Assembly: GCA_003660485.1 (NCBI GenBank)
Contig: QMUI01000044.1
Coordinates: 1 to 6,973, forward strand
Origin: Thermococci archaeon
GTDB taxonomy: Archaea > Methanobacteriota_B > Thermococci > Thermococcales > Thermococcaceae
DNA: 6,973 bases
Reading direction: 5' to 3'
The notes beneath the pieces are model-generated. The model did no database searches. It was not told where the DNA came from and saw only the letters and a list, made by a program, of their open reading frames with translations. A program made the translations under genes and the position numbers. Below, piece by piece: positions 1 through 6,460 of this stretch; position 1 is the stretch's first letter, and every line of letters begins with the position of its first letter.

Positions 1-1485
1 TACCTGTTCCCATCCACTCGTCTCAATTTCCGTCTTGCTCATAGCTTTTGCCGCTCTCGCTAATATTGGGCCGTGAGTTATTGGAATTAGAAGGATCATT
101 ATTGATATAACAATTGCCAGCGCTGCTTTTATTCCTATTCCTTCCTTCATTTTTTCGACGATATCCATTGCATATCCTACTGATATTCCAGCGAAGAGCG
201 CTATCGCATAACTCGCTAGGAATAGGAATCTAACGGCTAGGGAGAGTAGGTAGAGGGACATTAAGTAAAATACAATGCCTAAGATTTCTTTATGTTGACT
301 TTTTCCACTTTTTAGGAGGCCATGAAGGTACGAAGCTATCATAACTAAGAACCCTGGGATACTGAGGAAGAATATTAAACCATTAGGTTTCTCTACTCCG
401 TAATATGCCTTTATATCTGCCATCGTTGTCTTTGCGAGCTCTTGGACTGTTTGATAGACCTGGGTGGATTGATAGGCCCCTCCCATTAATCTAAACAACT
501 TGGGACCAACGTATGCGTATGCCCCTGCAAAGCCTATGAGAACAACGACCATAACCACTGCAAATCTATGTTTCTTATCAGAATAGTTTAGATACTTCCC
601 TCCGTACAGCATTATCACTACTAGTAGGATTAGGCCTAAAAAGACCTCAAATGCAAATTTGATAAATCCCTGTATCTTGGATATTCCCGGTATTGTAAGT
701 AGATAAGCTAAGATTAAAATTGCTAGATAGGCTGGATAGAACTCTTTTACAAACCTCTTTACTTCCTCAATTTTACCAAATATAAAGAGTGCTATTGTTT
801 GTAATGATGCAAAACCTAAGAGCACCATCAGTCCAAAGGGCGATCCATTCCATGCCATTGTTGAAAGACCTGCTAAGGATACGAAAATTATCCCCCAAAT
901 TGCTTTTCTCTTAGCGTTGTCTTCGTGAAGGTAATAAAGCAACGAGAGCAGGGAGAACACAAAAATCATCATAAATGGCCCATCACCTCTTGCGTTTCCA
1001 GAGAACGTCCTAGAGAAATTAGCTGTAGATATTGCTAAAATTGCCGCAGCCCATAGCCCTGCCCAGTCATTTAGGAGTTTTCTTCCTAAGAGATATACTC
1101 CAACAGCGCTTAGAAATCCAACAAATGGGGGCCAAAGTAAAAATGCTTGGAATTCGTTGTAACCAAAAGCTGAAATGATCTTATAAAATATTGCGGGTAA
1201 AATGTAGAGCCCTAAAGGTTCGCCAATTAAACTACCAAAGGGAGCCTCTGCCATTGGATAATATTTTGGCAATCCTTCTTGTAGTACAAGCTTATAAATC
1301 TCGAAGTGATAGAAAGTATCTGGATCTGGAAAGTATTTTCCGGCCGTTAGATGTCTTATATGAAACCCGTACCATGCAAAAATCAATGTAAGTGTAAATG
1401 TTATTATAGTCCTTATTGCGGGATATTTAGTTGCAAATGTTGTCTTTCTTTCCTTTTCGTTTTCTTTTCCTTTAACGTTGACCAC
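1..1485 (-). CDS. aglB: Oligosaccharyltransferase AglB (STT3 family), C-terminal half cut off by window edge
   Basis: This is the catalytic subunit of the archaeal N-glycosylation oligosaccharyltransferase. It moves a glycan from a dolichol-linked carrier to Asn in N-X-S/T sequons on the outer face of the membrane. I translated 495 codons without a stop. A Lys/Glu-rich cytoplasmic tail (about residues 2-22) is followed by a first membrane helix (about 28-46). The first external loop has the acidic motif DPDTF (D54, D56), which binds the metal and sugar diphosphate. A second motif region, ARGDGPF, has its Asp at 168, and TVQE at 346-349 matches the TIXE-type motif of loop 5. Many further hydrophobic helices follow. 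The reading ends at ETSGWEQV, just before the expected WWDYG catalytic motif and globular domain, which lie outside; relatives are about 950-1000 residues. The GTG start at 1485 is the only one in frame between the glmS stop and TM1 with a ribosome site. It lies 12 bases after glmS, implying co-transcription. The assignment is very secure; the distinction from a second AglB paralogue rests on memory of P. furiosus. Confidence 0.95.
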   Translation of the reverse strand, partial: MVNVKGKENEKERKTTFATKYPAIRTIITFTLTLIFAWYGFHIRHLTAGKYFPDPDTFYHFEIYKLVLQEGLPKYYPMAEAPFGSLIGEPLGLYILPAIFYKIISAFGYNEFQAFLLWPPFVGFLSAVGVYLLGRKLLNDWAGLWAAAILAISTANFSRTFSGNARGDGPFMMIFVFSLLSLLYYLHEDNAKRKAIWGIIFVSLAGLSTMAWNGSPFGLMVLLGFASLQTIALFIFGKIEEVKRFVKEFYPAYLAILILAYLLTIPGISKIQGFIKFAFEVFLGLILLVVIMLYGGKYLNYSDKKHRFAVVMVVVLIGFAGAYAYVGPKLFRLMGGAYQSTQVYQTVQELAKTTMADIKAYYGVEKPNGLIFFLSIPGFLVMIASYLHGLLKSGKSQHKEILGIVFYLMSLYLLSLAVRFLFLASYAIALFAGISVGYAMDIVEKMKEGIGIKAALAIVISIMILLIPITHGPILARAAKAMSKTEIETSGWEQV

Positions 1486-1488
1486 ACT

Positions 1489-1497
1489 CTCACCCCC
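1489..1497 (-). promoter_or_regulatory. Ribosome binding site of aglB
   Basis: The minus strand reads GGGGGTGAG directly after the glmS stop codon, matching the archaeal GGAGGTGATC consensus in GGTGA. It sits 3-5 bases before the GTG at 1485. An out-of-frame GTG at 1493 lies inside the site and is not a start for this protein. Confidence 0.6.
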
Positions 1498-3294
1498 TTA
1501 TTCGACGGTCACAGATTTTGCTAAGTTTCTGGGTCTGTCAGGATTATGACCCTTTAGGACAGATAAGTGATATGCTAATAACTGTAACGGAACTATGTAG
1601 ACTATAGGTGATATTTCTTCTGGAACTCTTGGCATCCTTAAGAAAACATTGCTGACATCTTGGAGTCTAATATCATCACCGAGGGATATTATTAGTCCTC
1701 CTCTTGCTCTTGCCTCCTCAATATTTGAGAGCATTTTTTCGAAAGTTTTCCCTGTTGGAGCTATTGCAACAACTGGAACTCCTTCTTCTATTAAGGCAAG
1801 GGGTCCGTGCTTTAGCTCTCCCGCTGAGAGTCCTTCGGCATGGACATAAGCAATTTCCTTTATCTTGAGTGCCCCTTCAAGGGCCGTTGGATAGCTTATT
1901 CCCCTACCGATGTAGAAGTAGTCCCTTTTATCTTCAAGCCTTTTAGCTAACTCTTTAATTTTTTCATTGTACTTCAATACGGAATCTACAAGGTCTGGTA
2001 ACCTGGGAATCGTCCTCTCTACTTCTCCTATATCAACCCCTTGGAGCTTTCCTAGAGAAATGCCAAGTAGCGTAAGAACGGTTAATTGGGTTGTATACGT
2101 TTTTGTTGCTGCTACTCCTATTTCTGGGCCGGCGTGCGTGTATAATGTTGTTTCGGCTATCCTTGTTGCTAGACTGCCTACTACGTTTACTATTCCTATT
2201 ACCCTTGCTCCAGCCTTTTTAGCAAGCTTCATTGCAGCTACAGTATCTGCAGTTTCTCCGCTTTGAGTTATCGCGATGACGAGGGAGTTCTTGTCGAGTA
2301 AGTTCTCATATTCGTACCTAAACTCGCTCGCCTCTTCAACGATGATGGGTATTTTTCCAAATCTTTGGATGAGATATTTGCCAACAAGAGCCGCATGATA
2401 AGACGTTCCCATTCCTACTATGATAACATCCTCTGCATTCAATATCCGTTCTGCCACGCCATCTATAATTTCAATATTACCATAAACGGCGTCTTTGATA
2501 GCTCTTGGTTGCTCGAAGATCTCTTTTAGCATGAAGTGTTCGTAACCTCCTTTTTCCGCCATTTCAAGGGTCCATTTTATTTCATGAACATGTTTGACTT
2601 TGATAGAGTCTGTGATTATATCTCTTATGGAAAATCCATCCTTTGACACTATCCCATACTCTCCATCATCTAGGAATACTGCTTTCCTTGTATAAGCTAA
2701 AAATGCCGGGATATCACTTGCTATGAAACTTTCTCCTTTCCCAATTCCGATAATTAGGGGACTATCCTTTCTGGCCACATATAGCCTTTCTGGATCATCT
2801 GCGAATAGAACTACTAAAGCATATGACCCTCTTAACCTTAAAAGAGTCATCCGAAAAGCATCTTCAAAGTTTTTCACTATTCTAAGATTTTCTTCTATCA
2901 AATGAGCGATTACTTCGGTGTCAGTATCACTCTTAAAAACGTGGCCTTTTTTTACTAACTCCTCTTTTATCTCTTGAAAGTTTTCAATAATCCCATTATG
3001 AACAACGGCTATCTTTCCGGTGCAGTCAAGATGGGGATGAGCATTTATATCATTCGGAACTCCATGGGTTGCCCATCTTGTGTGTCCTATACCGATGTTT
3101 CCTGGAAGTTCTGTGAATTTTAGCCTTCTGAGTAACTCGTCTATTTTCCCTGCTCCTTTCCTGAGAAATATTTTACCTTCATAACAAGTTGCTATCCCTG
3201 CTGAGTCATATCCTCTATACTCAAGCCTTTTAAGGCCGTCAACTATAATAGTGGATGCCTTCCTTGGACCAATATAACCAATTATACCACACAC
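1498..3294 (-). CDS. glmS: Glutamine--fructose-6-phosphate aminotransferase (isomerizing), GlmS
   Basis: GlmS converts fructose-6-phosphate and glutamine to glucosamine-6-phosphate and glutamate in the cytoplasm, the first step toward UDP-GlcNAc. The protein starts MCGIIGYIG, so Cys2 becomes the N-terminal nucleophile of the class II amidotransferase domain (about 2-220). That domain also shows HTRWATHG (71-78, including R73), NGIIEN with N100/G101 of the oxyanion hole, and SDTDTE (122-127, including D123). A linker leads to two SIS sugar-isomerase domains: GMGTS (294-298) and TQSGET (343-348) in the first, and [18 protein letters not shown] in the second. The catalytic loop [11 protein letters not shown] is at 487-497, and the C-terminal lysine (K593) is in NLAKSVTVE. 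Length is 598 residues, typical for archaea. I start it at the GTG at 3294 rather than the GTG at 3303: only the inner start exposes Cys, and the outer one overlaps the ribosome site. aglB follows 12 bases downstream, so sugar supply and glycan transfer are probably co-expressed. Confidence 0.97.
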   Translation of the reverse strand: MCGIIGYIGPRKASTIIVDGLKRLEYRGYDSAGIATCYEGKIFLRKGAGKIDELLRRLKFTELPGNIGIGHTRWATHGVPNDINAHPHLDCTGKIAVVHNGIIENFQEIKEELVKKGHVFKSDTDTEVIAHLIEENLRIVKNFEDAFRMTLLRLRGSYALVVLFADDPERLYVARKDSPLIIGIGKGESFIASDIPAFLAYTRKAVFLDDGEYGIVSKDGFSIRDIITDSIKVKHVHEIKWTLEMAEKGGYEHFMLKEIFEQPRAIKDAVYGNIEIIDGVAERILNAEDVIIVGMGTSYHAALVGKYLIQRFGKIPIIVEEASEFRYEYENLLDKNSLVIAITQSGETADTVAAMKLAKKAGARVIGIVNVVGSLATRIAETTLYTHAGPEIGVAATKTYTTQLTVLTLLGISLGKLQGVDIGEVERTIPRLPDLVDSVLKYNEKIKELAKRLEDKRDYFYIGRGISYPTALEGALKIKEIAYVHAEGLSAGELKHGPLALIEEGVPVVAIAPTGKTFEKMLSNIEEARARGGLIISLGDDIRLQDVSNVFLRMPRVPEEISPIVYIVPLQLLAYHLSVLKGHNPDRPRNLAKSVTVE

Positions 3295-3299
3295 GATTT

Positions 3300-3306
3300 C
3301 CACCTT
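3300..3306 (-). promoter_or_regulatory. Ribosome binding site that fixes the glmS start
   Basis: The minus strand reads AAGGTGG, then AAATC, then the GTG at 3294, a normal five-base spacing. The alternative upstream GTG (3303-3301) is part of this site, so using it would leave no ribosome site and would bury the catalytic cysteine behind three extra residues. Confidence 0.75.
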
Positions 3307-3327
3307 GAGGTAGAATATTTTAATGAG

Positions 3328-3335
3328 CTTAAAAG
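3328..3335 (-). promoter_or_regulatory. Possible TATA element for glmS-aglB
   Basis: The minus strand has CTTTTAAG centred about 37 bases before the glmS start. An archaeal start site about 26 bases downstream would fall near 3305, at the ribosome site, giving a very short leader. No clear purine-rich BRE precedes it, and the same bases flank the plus-strand C/D sRNA. The genes could instead be read through from psmB. This is a weak call. Confidence 0.3.
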
Positions 3336-3391
3336 TGTGATGATGAGCTGGATCCGAGCTGATCTATGATGAGGGAGGTTTAACCTGAGCT
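3334..3391 (+). ncRNA. Box C/D guide sRNA (2'-O-methylation guide)
   Basis: Archaeal C/D sRNAs bind L7Ae, Nop5 and fibrillarin and direct ribose methylation of rRNA or tRNA. The parts are: C box ATGATGA at 3340-3346; a 12-nt D' guide GCTGGATCCGAG at 3347-3358; D' box CTGA at 3359-3362; spacer TCT at 3363-3365; C' box ATGATGA at 3366-3372; a 12-nt D guide GGGAGGTTTAAC at 3373-3384; and D box CTGA at 3385-3388. Two exact RTGATGA boxes and two exact CTGA boxes with equal 12-nt guides and a 3-nt spacer are the canonical Pyrococcus architecture and very unlikely by chance. A second overlapping C box (GTGATGA, 3337-3343) would allow a 3-bp end stem, AGT with GCT, but makes the first guide region 15 nt. 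The ends are therefore approximate. The RNA is antisense to the last eight codons and stop of the peptidase gene. An AT-rich stretch (AATATTTTAAT, 3314-3324) may be its promoter, although the spacing is short; it may instead be processed from a longer transcript. Confidence 0.87.
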
Positions 3392-4413
3392 ACCATATCG
3401 ACGGTTGTATTTGTCCTTTTTATTATATATTTGCCAAATTTTTGACGATAGGATAGAGTTTTAAGCGCGCTTTCGAACATCTCTGCCGATGTTTCATTAT
3501 TAAACTCTACTCTCCATATTACGGTTCCGTCTTCTGTTAGTACTATTTTGTCTCCCACCCAGGACTTTGCTATCTTCATTGCAGTACTCCAATCGTAAAC
3601 TTCCCAAGTTATTAGGAATACATAGTAGGCCCCAAGCGTATCCTCTAAGACCCCCGTAGCATTAACTGTGACTCTCTTTGGTTTCCATCCTTCTAGGTAT
3701 AAGTTGGGGAACATAACTGCCTTAGTTGAAGCAGGCGGGTTTTTGTACACGGCATTTACAAGTTCCCATCCTCCTTTTTCATAGAGATATCTCACAAATC
3801 TATCGCCAAAGACATAAGGGAATACATTCAGGCTCCAGTATAGATGCTTCCTACTTATGTTTGTTATCTTAACTATGGGGATATTGTTTTCCTTGCAAAA
3901 TATGTCTGCCACTAAGTCTGCATCTCCTTCAACTAAGGCTCTTATCGCGAGGGTTTCATCAAGTGTTTTTCCACTGTAAGTTGCGTTAAAATTCCTCTGC
4001 AATATGTGAGTGAGCTCATGTGCCGTGGCCCTTAATGCTATGGCTCCTGAGGATAGGAAATTTTCCCTTATTATGTATATCCTCTCACCAATAGTTGCTG
4101 CTATCCAATTAGCTGTATCCTCCTTCTCTTTTTTGAGAAGGCTGGCCTCTGGAGGTAGGATAAATGTTGCTTTATAAATGATTTCCCGGAGTTTCATTTC
4201 TTTGGTGGGCTTTGGAGGAGAAAATAAAATTTTGGCATCCTGGCGAGTTATAATTATCACCTTAGGTTGCTCTTGGAATTTTAGCCCCCTTATTTTTTCA
4301 ACTTCCCCCTCGACAAACTGTATTTTCCTCAAAACAATGTCAGGTGGGGATATTGAAGATAAAGCTTGGGATACAACTATAAAAATAAGAAGTATCGAAA
4401 ATAAGGTTCTCAT
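3364..4413 (-). CDS. Secreted gluzincin-like zinc metallopeptidase, uncharacterised
   Basis: I do not recognise a named gene; it seems to be the counterpart of a hypothetical protein next to the P. furiosus proteasome gene. The 349-residue product begins with a signal peptide: Arg2, a hydrophobic core at about 4-14, and a likely cleavage near 17-20 (SQA/LSS). There is no lipobox cysteine and no later membrane segment, so it should be released outside the membrane. HELTH at 132-136 is a HExxH zinc motif with catalytic Glu133. EGDAD at 162-166, in the segment ALVEGDADLVAD, supplies a third ligand (probably E162), the gluzincin or peptidase-MA pattern. Five N-X-S/T sequons are present at N143, N185, N251, N306 and N335, suggesting glycosylation by the nearby AglB. 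The ATG at 4413 follows the psmB stop by 14 bases with GGGAG at 4428-4424 as a rather distant ribosome site; it is chosen because it gives a complete signal peptide. Peptidase activity and substrate are inferred. The 3' end overlaps the antisense C/D sRNA. Confidence 0.85.
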   Translation of the reverse strand: MRTLFSILLIFIVVSQALSSISPPDIVLRKIQFVEGEVEKIRGLKFQEQPKVIIITRQDAKILFSPPKPTKEMKLREIIYKATFILPPEASLLKKEKEDTANWIAATIGERIYIIRENFLSSGAIALRATAHELTHILQRNFNATYSGKTLDETLAIRALVEGDADLVADIFCKENNIPIVKITNISRKHLYWSLNVFPYVFGDRFVRYLYEKGGWELVNAVYKNPPASTKAVMFPNLYLEGWKPKRVTVNATGVLEDTLGAYYVFLITWEVYDWSTAMKIAKSWVGDKIVLTEDGTVIWRVEFNNETSAEMFESALKTLSYRQKFGKYIIKRTNTTVDMVAQVKPPSS

Positions 4414-4427
4414 AAGTTTCAGGCTCC

Positions 4428-5018
4428 CTATATAGTCACGAACTCTTCTTTCATGCCCTCCTTAGTTATAGTTACAACTTGGATCTTCTTGCTTCCCGTA
4501 TAAACATCTCTCTTACCTGCAGCTTTTACAGCTTTAACTGCCAAATCTTTTGCCTTTTCTATGCTGAGGTTCTTCCTGTACTCCTCTTCTAAGATTGCTA
4601 TGGCAAATGGTGTTCCTGAACCGGTGGCAGTATAGTTATCAAATATGAGTCCTCCAAGTGGATCTAGACTTGCTATCGTTGGTTCATTAACGTAGCCTCC
4701 AATTATTATTTGGACTAAGTAAAGTCCTTTGCTCTCGTTGAGTAAATTGCTGAGTAAATTTGCCATCGCTCTTGTACTCATTGGTCTCCCCCATGTGAAA
4801 TAATAGTACCTGGCCTCCGCTTCAAGCCTCCTTGCAAGCATTTGCACATCTCCAACGCTTCCAGCGGTTGTTATGGCTATTCTGTCTGTAATTGGGATTA
4901 TCTTCCTAATGTTGAGTGTTTCAACCATGTGATCGAGTGAAGCTTGAGTGTCAGCGGCGAGAACTACTCCCTCCTTCACTCTTATTCCTACGGTGGTTGT
5001 TCCGGTTTTCTTTTCCAT
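4428..5018 (-). CDS. psmB: Proteasome beta subunit (beta-2 type of Thermococcales)
   Basis: This is the catalytic N-terminal-threonine hydrolase subunit of the archaeal 20S proteasome, acting in cytoplasmic ATP-dependent protein degradation with PsmA and PAN. It is 196 residues: a six-residue propeptide MEKKTG, then autocleavage before TTTVGI. Mature-protein catalytic residues are visible as Thr1, Asp17 (LAAD) and Lys33 (NIRK). S128 (GSGTP), D165 and T168 (RDVYTG) correspond to family positions 129, 166 and 169; the last is Thr rather than the commoner Ser. The one-residue shift reflects a loop length difference. Thermococcales have two beta genes, and the [17 protein letters not shown] segment matches my memory of the P. 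furiosus beta-2 (PF0159) rather than beta-1. The ATG at 5018 is chosen over an upstream GTG at 5027 because that GTG forms the end of a perfect ribosome site. It leads the minus-strand cluster, with the metallopeptidase 14 bases downstream, and diverges from tldD. Confidence 0.96.
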   Translation of the reverse strand: MEKKTGTTTVGIRVKEGVVLAADTQASLDHMVETLNIRKIIPITDRIAITTAGSVGDVQMLARRLEAEARYYYFTWGRPMSTRAMANLLSNLLNESKGLYLVQIIIGGYVNEPTIASLDPLGGLIFDNYTATGSGTPFAIAILEEEYRKNLSIEKAKDLAVKAVKAAGKRDVYTGSKKIQVVTITKEGMKEEFVTI

Positions 5019-5024
5019 CCCGTG

Positions 5025-5031
5025 CACCTCC
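5025..5031 (-). promoter_or_regulatory. Ribosome binding site that fixes the psmB start
   Basis: The minus strand reads GGAGGTG, a full match to the archaeal Shine-Dalgarno consensus, then six bases (CACGGG) and the ATG at 5018. The in-frame GTG at 5027 consists of the last three bases of this site, so it is not the start. The shorter form also gives the usual compact propeptide. Confidence 0.85.
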
Positions 5032-5053
5032 TAAGTTGATGTGACCCCCTTAG

Positions 5054-5066
5054 ATTTTTAACGTAT
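5054..5066. promoter_or_regulatory. AT-rich core shared by the divergent psmB and tldD promoters
   Basis: The psmB and tldD starts are separated by roughly 70 bases. The only TATA-like sequence between them is ATTTTTAACGTAT. On the minus strand it reads TTAAAAAT (5061-5054), about 26 bases before the psmB ribosome site, giving a leader of about 13 nt. On the plus strand ATTTTTAA would place a start near 5083, just before the tldD ATG codons. Whether one element serves both directions is inference. Confidence 0.42.
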
Positions 5067-5086
5067 TTGGTTAGTTGTTGATGTGG

Positions 5087-6460
5087 ATGCCTATGAACTT
5101 TGAAAAAATGGCAAGGCTTATCCAAGAATATTCGGAAAAGTATAGGGCTAAATTCATAGACGTGAGAGTTGAAGAAGTCGATTTTGTGAGTATAAATGTA
5201 GAGAATGGAAAAGTCGAGGAGCTTGAAGCAAATCAAGATTTTGGAATAGGTGTTAGGGTTCTTATAAATGGTTGGGGATTTTCATCTACAACGAACGTTG
5301 AAGATTTTGAGAAAACTCTAAGGATTGCCACGAAGATGGCAAAATTCTCTAAGTCTAAAACTTCAGTCTATGTTGGGGATCCAATAAGCGGTAGAGTTGA
5401 AATTAAGATGAGAAAACATCTAAGGGATATAGATCTTGAGGATAAGCTTCAGTTTTTCCTGGGGATAAATGAGATGCTTAAAACGGGAAAGATAAAAACC
5501 AGAAGGACATTTTATCATGACTCTATAGTTAGAAAGATCTACTTGAATTCTGAAGGTAGTTTCATTGAGACAGTAACTCCACGGATAATAATGGGAATAT
5601 CAGTTGTTGCAAAGACCAATGGGTTAATGCAGAATTACTGGAAATATTTTGGAGGTACCCAGGGGTGGGAGCTTGCTGAAAAGATAGATTTTCAATATTG
5701 GTCTAAAATGGTGGTTAGAAAAGCAATTGAACTACTTGAGGCTAAATCTCCCCCTTCCGGTAAGTTGCCAGTTATAATGGATCCCGAACTTACGGGAGTT
5801 TTTATTCACGAGGCCTTAGGTCATGCTGCTGAAGCGGATTCTGTGAAAAGCGGGGAGAGTATACTCACTGGAATGCTTGGAAAGAAAATTGGAGTTGAAG
5901 AATTAACCGTGATAGATGACCCCACACTGCCTGGAAAGTTCGGGAGCTATATATATGATGACGAAGGGGTCAGGGGAAAGAAAGTCGAGATAATAAAAAA
6001 CGGTGTGCTAGTTAATTATTTAACTGATAGAGAAACTTCCGCTGTCCTTGGACTTGAACCCAATGGACATGGAAGGGCTCAGAATTCAAGTTATGTTCCC
6101 TTAGTTAGGATGTCAAACACTTATGTCGCTCCTTCAGATTGGGAATTTGATGAGATGCTTGAAGAAGTTAAGTTTGGGGTTTATATGGTTGGAGATAAGG
6201 GTGGACAGGTAGATATTACCAATGGAAGTTTTATGTTTGGAGCTAAGGAAGGCTACATAATAAGGAATGGGGAAATTAAAGAGATGATAAGAGATGTTGC
6301 ACTTTCCGGAGATATCCTTCAAATCCTTAATTCAATAAGGGCAATTGGCAATGATGTTAAGGTAGGATTCCCAGGTTTTTGTGGAAAGGGACAATGGGTC
6401 CCAGTAGATGATGGAGGTCCCCATATTTTAACTGAGGCAATAGTGGGGGGTCTGGAGTGA
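5087..6460 (+). CDS. tldD: TldD, zinc metallopeptidase subunit
   Basis: TldD is the catalytic subunit of the TldD/TldE (PmbA) complex, which in bacteria degrades unfolded peptides and removes the leader of microcin B17; archaeal substrates are less clear. The N-terminal part (about 1-200) is the peptide-threading domain, with FGIGVRVLINGWGFSSTT recognisable. The C-terminal part holds HEALGH, the HExxxH zinc site (H241, E242, H246), followed by AAEAD. Further TldD blocks are YDDEGVRGKKVEIIKNG, LEPNGHGRAQNSSYVPL, RMSNTY, GGQVDITNGSF and GFCGKGQ, whose Cys432 is the expected third zinc ligand. At 457 residues the length is normal and no key residue is missing. Possible ATG starts are 5081, 5087 and 5093; none has a clear ribosome site, and the TATA position suggests a leaderless or nearly leaderless message, so the start is uncertain by about 6 bases each way. 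The stop overlaps the tldE start by four bases, typical of translational coupling of two subunits of one enzyme. Confidence 0.94.
   Translation: MPMNFEKMARLIQEYSEKYRAKFIDVRVEEVDFVSINVENGKVEELEANQDFGIGVRVLINGWGFSSTTNVEDFEKTLRIATKMAKFSKSKTSVYVGDPISGRVEIKMRKHLRDIDLEDKLQFFLGINEMLKTGKIKTRRTFYHDSIVRKIYLNSEGSFIETVTPRIIMGISVVAKTNGLMQNYWKYFGGTQGWELAEKIDFQYWSKMVVRKAIELLEAKSPPSGKLPVIMDPELTGVFIHEALGHAAEADSVKSGESILTGMLGKKIGVEELTVIDDPTLPGKFGSYIYDDEGVRGKKVEIIKNGVLVNYLTDRETSAVLGLEPNGHGRAQNSSYVPLVRMSNTYVAPSDWEFDEMLEEVKFGVYMVGDKGGQVDITNGSFMFGAKEGYIIRNGEIKEMIRDVALSGDILQILNSIRAIGNDVKVGFPGFCGKGQWVPVDDGGPHILTEAIVGGLE
6445..6451 (+). promoter_or_regulatory. Ribosome binding site of tldE inside tldD
   Basis: GGGGGGT, within the last codons of tldD, precedes the GTG start at 6457 by five bases. 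It matches the GGGGGTG-like site of aglB and supports the overlapping GTG as the tldE start. Confidence 0.5.

Noticed and set aside
1191..1391. Plus-strand open frame of 66 codons
   Set aside because: It lies wholly inside aglB on the other strand, where the protein is conserved through DPDTF; it has no ribosome site and resembles no protein.
1..1485. Truncated or inactivated aglB because no WWDYG motif is visible
   Set aside because: The frame is open to base 1 and the motif is expected just past the window edge; this is a window cut, not a gene defect.
1649..2905. Plus-strand open frames antisense to glmS (1649-1849, 1967-2266, 2723-2905)
   Set aside because: glmS is intact and fully conserved across these spans; the frames are Ser/Pro-rich complements of it.
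3345..3363. Imperfect inverted repeat around GGATCC with AGCT on each side, a possible terminator hairpin or operator
   Set aside because: The stem is only 4 bp with a 7-nt loop and no U-run follows. The bases are better explained as the D' guide and flanking boxes of the C/D sRNA.
4178..4435. Plus-strand open frame across the 5' end of the metallopeptidase gene
   Set aside because: It is the complement of the signal peptide and N-terminal region of that gene, with no ribosome site or family resemblance.
4988..5236. Minus-strand frame of 82 codons spanning the psmB-tldD gap
   Set aside because: It covers the divergent promoter region and the starts of both genes in a non-coding frame.
5955..5961. 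ATGATGA inside tldD as a second C/D sRNA
   Set aside because: No CTGA follows at about 12 nt and no second box pair exists; the bases encode the conserved YDDEG block of TldD.
6146..6153. TTGATGAG in tldD as a C box
   Set aside because: It is followed by no CTGA at guide distance, and the bases encode FDEM in a continuous TldD frame.
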